Of a stretch of 64,000 bases of DNA, positions 61,951 to 64,000 are shown piece after piece. A model generated the notes under the pieces. The model did no database searches. It was not told where the DNA came from and saw only the letters and a list, made by a program, of their open reading frames with translations. The position numbers and the translations under genes were made by a program. The stretch comes from Rotaria sordida (lineage: Eukaryota > Rotifera > Eurotatoria > Philodinida > Philodinidae): contig CAJNOL010000866.1 in NCBI GenBank assembly GCA_905250125.1, positions 1 to 64,000 on the forward strand, read 5' to 3'. The first letter of the stretch is position 1; the number at the start of each line of letters is the position of its first letter.

Positions 61951-62529
61951 AGACCTTTTCACTATTCACCGAGACCAATTGAATGGCAACAGTCATAAGC
62001 GAAAAGCGATTTGACAGTTGGGAATGTTCCATCGTGAGTGCTAGCAGACGGATCTGAATCATTTCTATTTAATAGACTTGAAAAGAATCTTAAGTGCAGG
62101 ATGTTAGAATGATTTTTGTTTTTTTTTCGTTGTTTAAGGAAAGGAGACTAAAAAATTGATGTTATAGCTATTGGAAACGATATAGGAATTAGGAAGACTG
62201 TTGATGAAGATAGTTGATTGTTTTCTTTTGCTAGACTAGGTGAGTACGAATCAGAGATGTGCGGGGCATTGATTTTTCATGCCCCGCGGGGCCCGCTCCG
62301 TAGAATTCACAAATTCGCCCCGCCCGAGCCCCGTGGATATTCTTAATGAGAATCCCCGTCCCGCCTGTGCCCCGGCAAACCTATTCCCGGTCCGCCCGTA
62401 CCCCGCACACCCAGCTTCTTGGACAGACCCGCCCGACCCGCCATTTTTGTGACGGGCCCCGACCCGTCCCGTGTAACCCGAAGAAATTTTTTATTTACCA
62501 AATACTTTATTTTTAATGATGCATTCCTT

Positions 62530-62790
62530 TTATGAATAATCATTTTTTACAAAAGCAAAACTCAAGTCTATATGAGATGGTTTTGAATGATTCACTTTGT
62601 GATTGTCGACAAGCACGTATTTTTCTGGTTGTTCTTTTAAAAACATTTTTATATTTGATGAATTACATTTAATATTACTCGATGAGCAATGACTGAAAGA
62701 TGAAGAAATAATTGTAGATGAACGATCAGTATTCGACGAAACTGTCCTATCAAGTGATTCATCAGGAGATAAATCATGTAATTCGATCAT
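62530..62790 (-). CDS. Small hypothetical ORF inside the putative hAT element
   Basis: An 86-residue ORF, Ser-rich in the middle (SSSFSHCSSSN) with a more ordered end (KYVLVDNHKVNHSKPSHIDL). Its 5' end abuts the TA border of the inserted foldback element at 62790, so the original reading frame may have been interrupted there. I do not recognise it. It may be a transposase fragment or chance. Confidence 0.25.
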   Translation of the reverse strand: MIELHDLSPDESLDRTVSSNTDRSSTIISSSFSHCSSSNIKCNSSNIKMFLKEQPEKYVLVDNHKVNHSKPSHIDLSFAFVKNDYS

Positions 62791-63685
62791 ACTTAGGTCT
62801 GACCAAAAGTTCTGGCAACATTATATAAAAATATAAAGATAAGTAGGCATCGTTAATTTTATTTTATCAAATATTGAGGACAGTTGACATGATTATTTAT
62901 ACCAAGTTCGATCCTTTGCAACAATTTGTTAAAAGTTTTTTTCGAAAAAATTTTTAGATATCGCATGGGTTTATCATGTTTCATTTATTTAATCAGTTAA
63001 ACTACATTTAATAGAATTAGTTACCGAAAAGTTACATAGTATCAGGCCTGACGAATATGATAGATATGATATCATATTGATGCCTTCTTCTGTCATGCAA
63101 TTAATAACATTAGATGAGTATGAAGTCAACGATGACCGTCAATCAATTTTGTACATTTTGAACCTGATGTCTCTGTTTGTTTCCATATTTCATTAATAAA
63201 ATGTTTTGGAGAGTTTTCAGTATAATACTTGTGACTTACAGTCTTGCCTTTATCTACATTCAGGAGTATTTGATTTAAAGAATATACCAAACAAAGCATT
63301 TTCTAAAATCTTTATTCATGAACAATAGTCTTTGACGATTCATCTTCAATAAGCCAGCCAGCATCGGATAACTTATGACTAACCTATCTAAAATAAATCT
63401 ATATCTCATCACTAGCAGTACTAAAATGCAACTGATATGATCGAAGAAGATTTTGCTAACTTTTCACAATAAATGAAATATGATTAGCTCATGCGGTATC
63501 CAGGATACCTAAAACTTTTTTCGAAAAAACTTCAAAAAACTTTTAACTAATCGTTGGAAAGGATCAAACTTGGTATAAATAATCATGGCAACTGTCCTCA
63601 AAATTTGATAAAATAAAATTAAAGATATCTCCTTATCTTTATATTTTTATATAATGTTGTCAGAACTTTTGGTCAGACCTAAGTA
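62790..63685. mobile_element. Tc1-like element remnant with 170-bp inverted ends
   Basis: TACTTAGGTCTGACCAAAAG and its inverse form the ends, with TA on both sides. The terminal arms pair for about 170 bp (62790-62960 and 63510-63685). The GGTCTGACCAAAAGTTCTGG sequence resembles Tc1-type terminal repeats. The central 550 bp have no intact ORF. It sits inside the putative hAT element, so it is the younger insertion. Confidence 0.7.
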
Positions 63686-64000
63686 GTAATTCACAAAAAA
63701 ATTCAAACGATAATTCTACATATAAAATAAGTTTTAGTCCAGTTATTCACTTAATATAAATTGATGGTAGAAGTTGCGTATGACAGACGATAAAGAAAGA
63801 AACAAACAAATGGTAGACAATCTTGTACATAATAGGATGAAAGTAATGAACCAATCAATATGTACTTTGTACTACATACCTATACTAAGGACATCCCGTG
63901 ATAAGTTTTGACGATCTTTCATCACACCCGAAAAAAAATGTTTACCCGCCCGAACCCGTGTATTTCATACCCGCTCCGCCCGAGACCCGTGTCATTTAAA
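63686..64000. other. Right flank inside the putative hAT element
   Basis: AT-rich sequence, then renewed CCCGCCCGAACCCG-type repeats from about 63940. No gene. Confidence 0.4.

Larger units (their letters stand above)
62252..64000. mobile_element. Putative hAT element with CCCGCCC subterminal repeats, cut by window end
   Basis: CAGAGATGTGCGGGGC at 62252 fits the CAGNG start of hAT terminal repeats. It is followed by 230 bp of GC-rich repeats (CCCGCCCGACCCG and variants, to 62480). The same repeat type returns at 63940-63998. GC content contrasts sharply with the genome. The right terminus lies beyond the window, so the 8-bp target duplication cannot be tested. A small ORF and an inserted foldback element lie inside. 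Confidence 0.5.

Noticed and set aside
62343-62543. Gly/Arg-rich ORF on the minus strand
   Set aside because: It is a translation of the GC-rich subterminal repeats of the putative hAT element.

Overview
This is an AT-rich animal genome segment. Introns are mostly 50-100 bp with GT..AG borders, and several genes have synaptic or cell-adhesion families as relatives. Short G-rich tracts of the TGTGGG type match the telomere repeat I know from bdelloid rotifers. They sit beside bacterial-looking single-exon or decayed genes (a cupin, an SDR, a GT2 glycosyltransferase), as described for bdelloid subtelomeres. A bdelloid rotifer (Rotaria or Adineta type) is my best guess. The rotifer assignment is inference; that it is an animal is firm.

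Layout. 0-12.8 kb is gene-poor: a GT2 glycosyltransferase pseudogene (-), an intact secreted cupin (+), a broken SDR (+), four of the five telomere-like palindromes, tandem repeats and foldback elements. 13.06-35.29 kb is one large minus-strand gene that I could join exon by exon in frame. It encodes a roughly 2431-residue receptor: signal peptide, about seven laminin-G domains, ten EGF domains, one membrane helix, and an intracellular WD40 propeller. Two internal exons (29.4-29.55 kb and 19.7-19.83 kb) each begin with ATG plus a signal peptide and splice in the same phase onto the common exons. This predicts long, middle and short forms, like alpha/beta neurexins. A 10-base N gap lies in an intron at 18.92 kb.

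38.0-41.8 kb holds three small genes: a CAAX-box protein (-), a possible BH3-only protein with a tail anchor (+), and a single-pass membrane protein with a long Ser/Thr-rich tail (-). 45.37-54.39 kb is a complete RIM (Rab3-interacting active-zone scaffold) gene on the minus strand: Rab-binding helix, zinc finger, PDZ, C2A and C2B, 1286 residues in 21 exons. An unrelated intronless ORF is nested in one of its introns. 55.13-56.96 kb (+) is a five-exon gene of unknown function. Its last 59 coding bases overlap the tail of a convergent YdjC/ChbG-type deacetylase gene (56.90-57.87 kb, -).

58-64 kb is a mobile-element graveyard: several long-arm foldback elements, one with TA target duplications inserted inside a putative hAT element whose right end is off the window, plus another telomere-like palindrome. 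Two presynaptic or adhesion-type genes (the neurexin-like receptor and RIM) lie about 10 kb apart on the same strand. The two gene-poor flanks carry almost all repeats and decayed genes.

Coordinates of exon borders were read by eye and may be off by a base or so. No expression data or database search stands behind any call.
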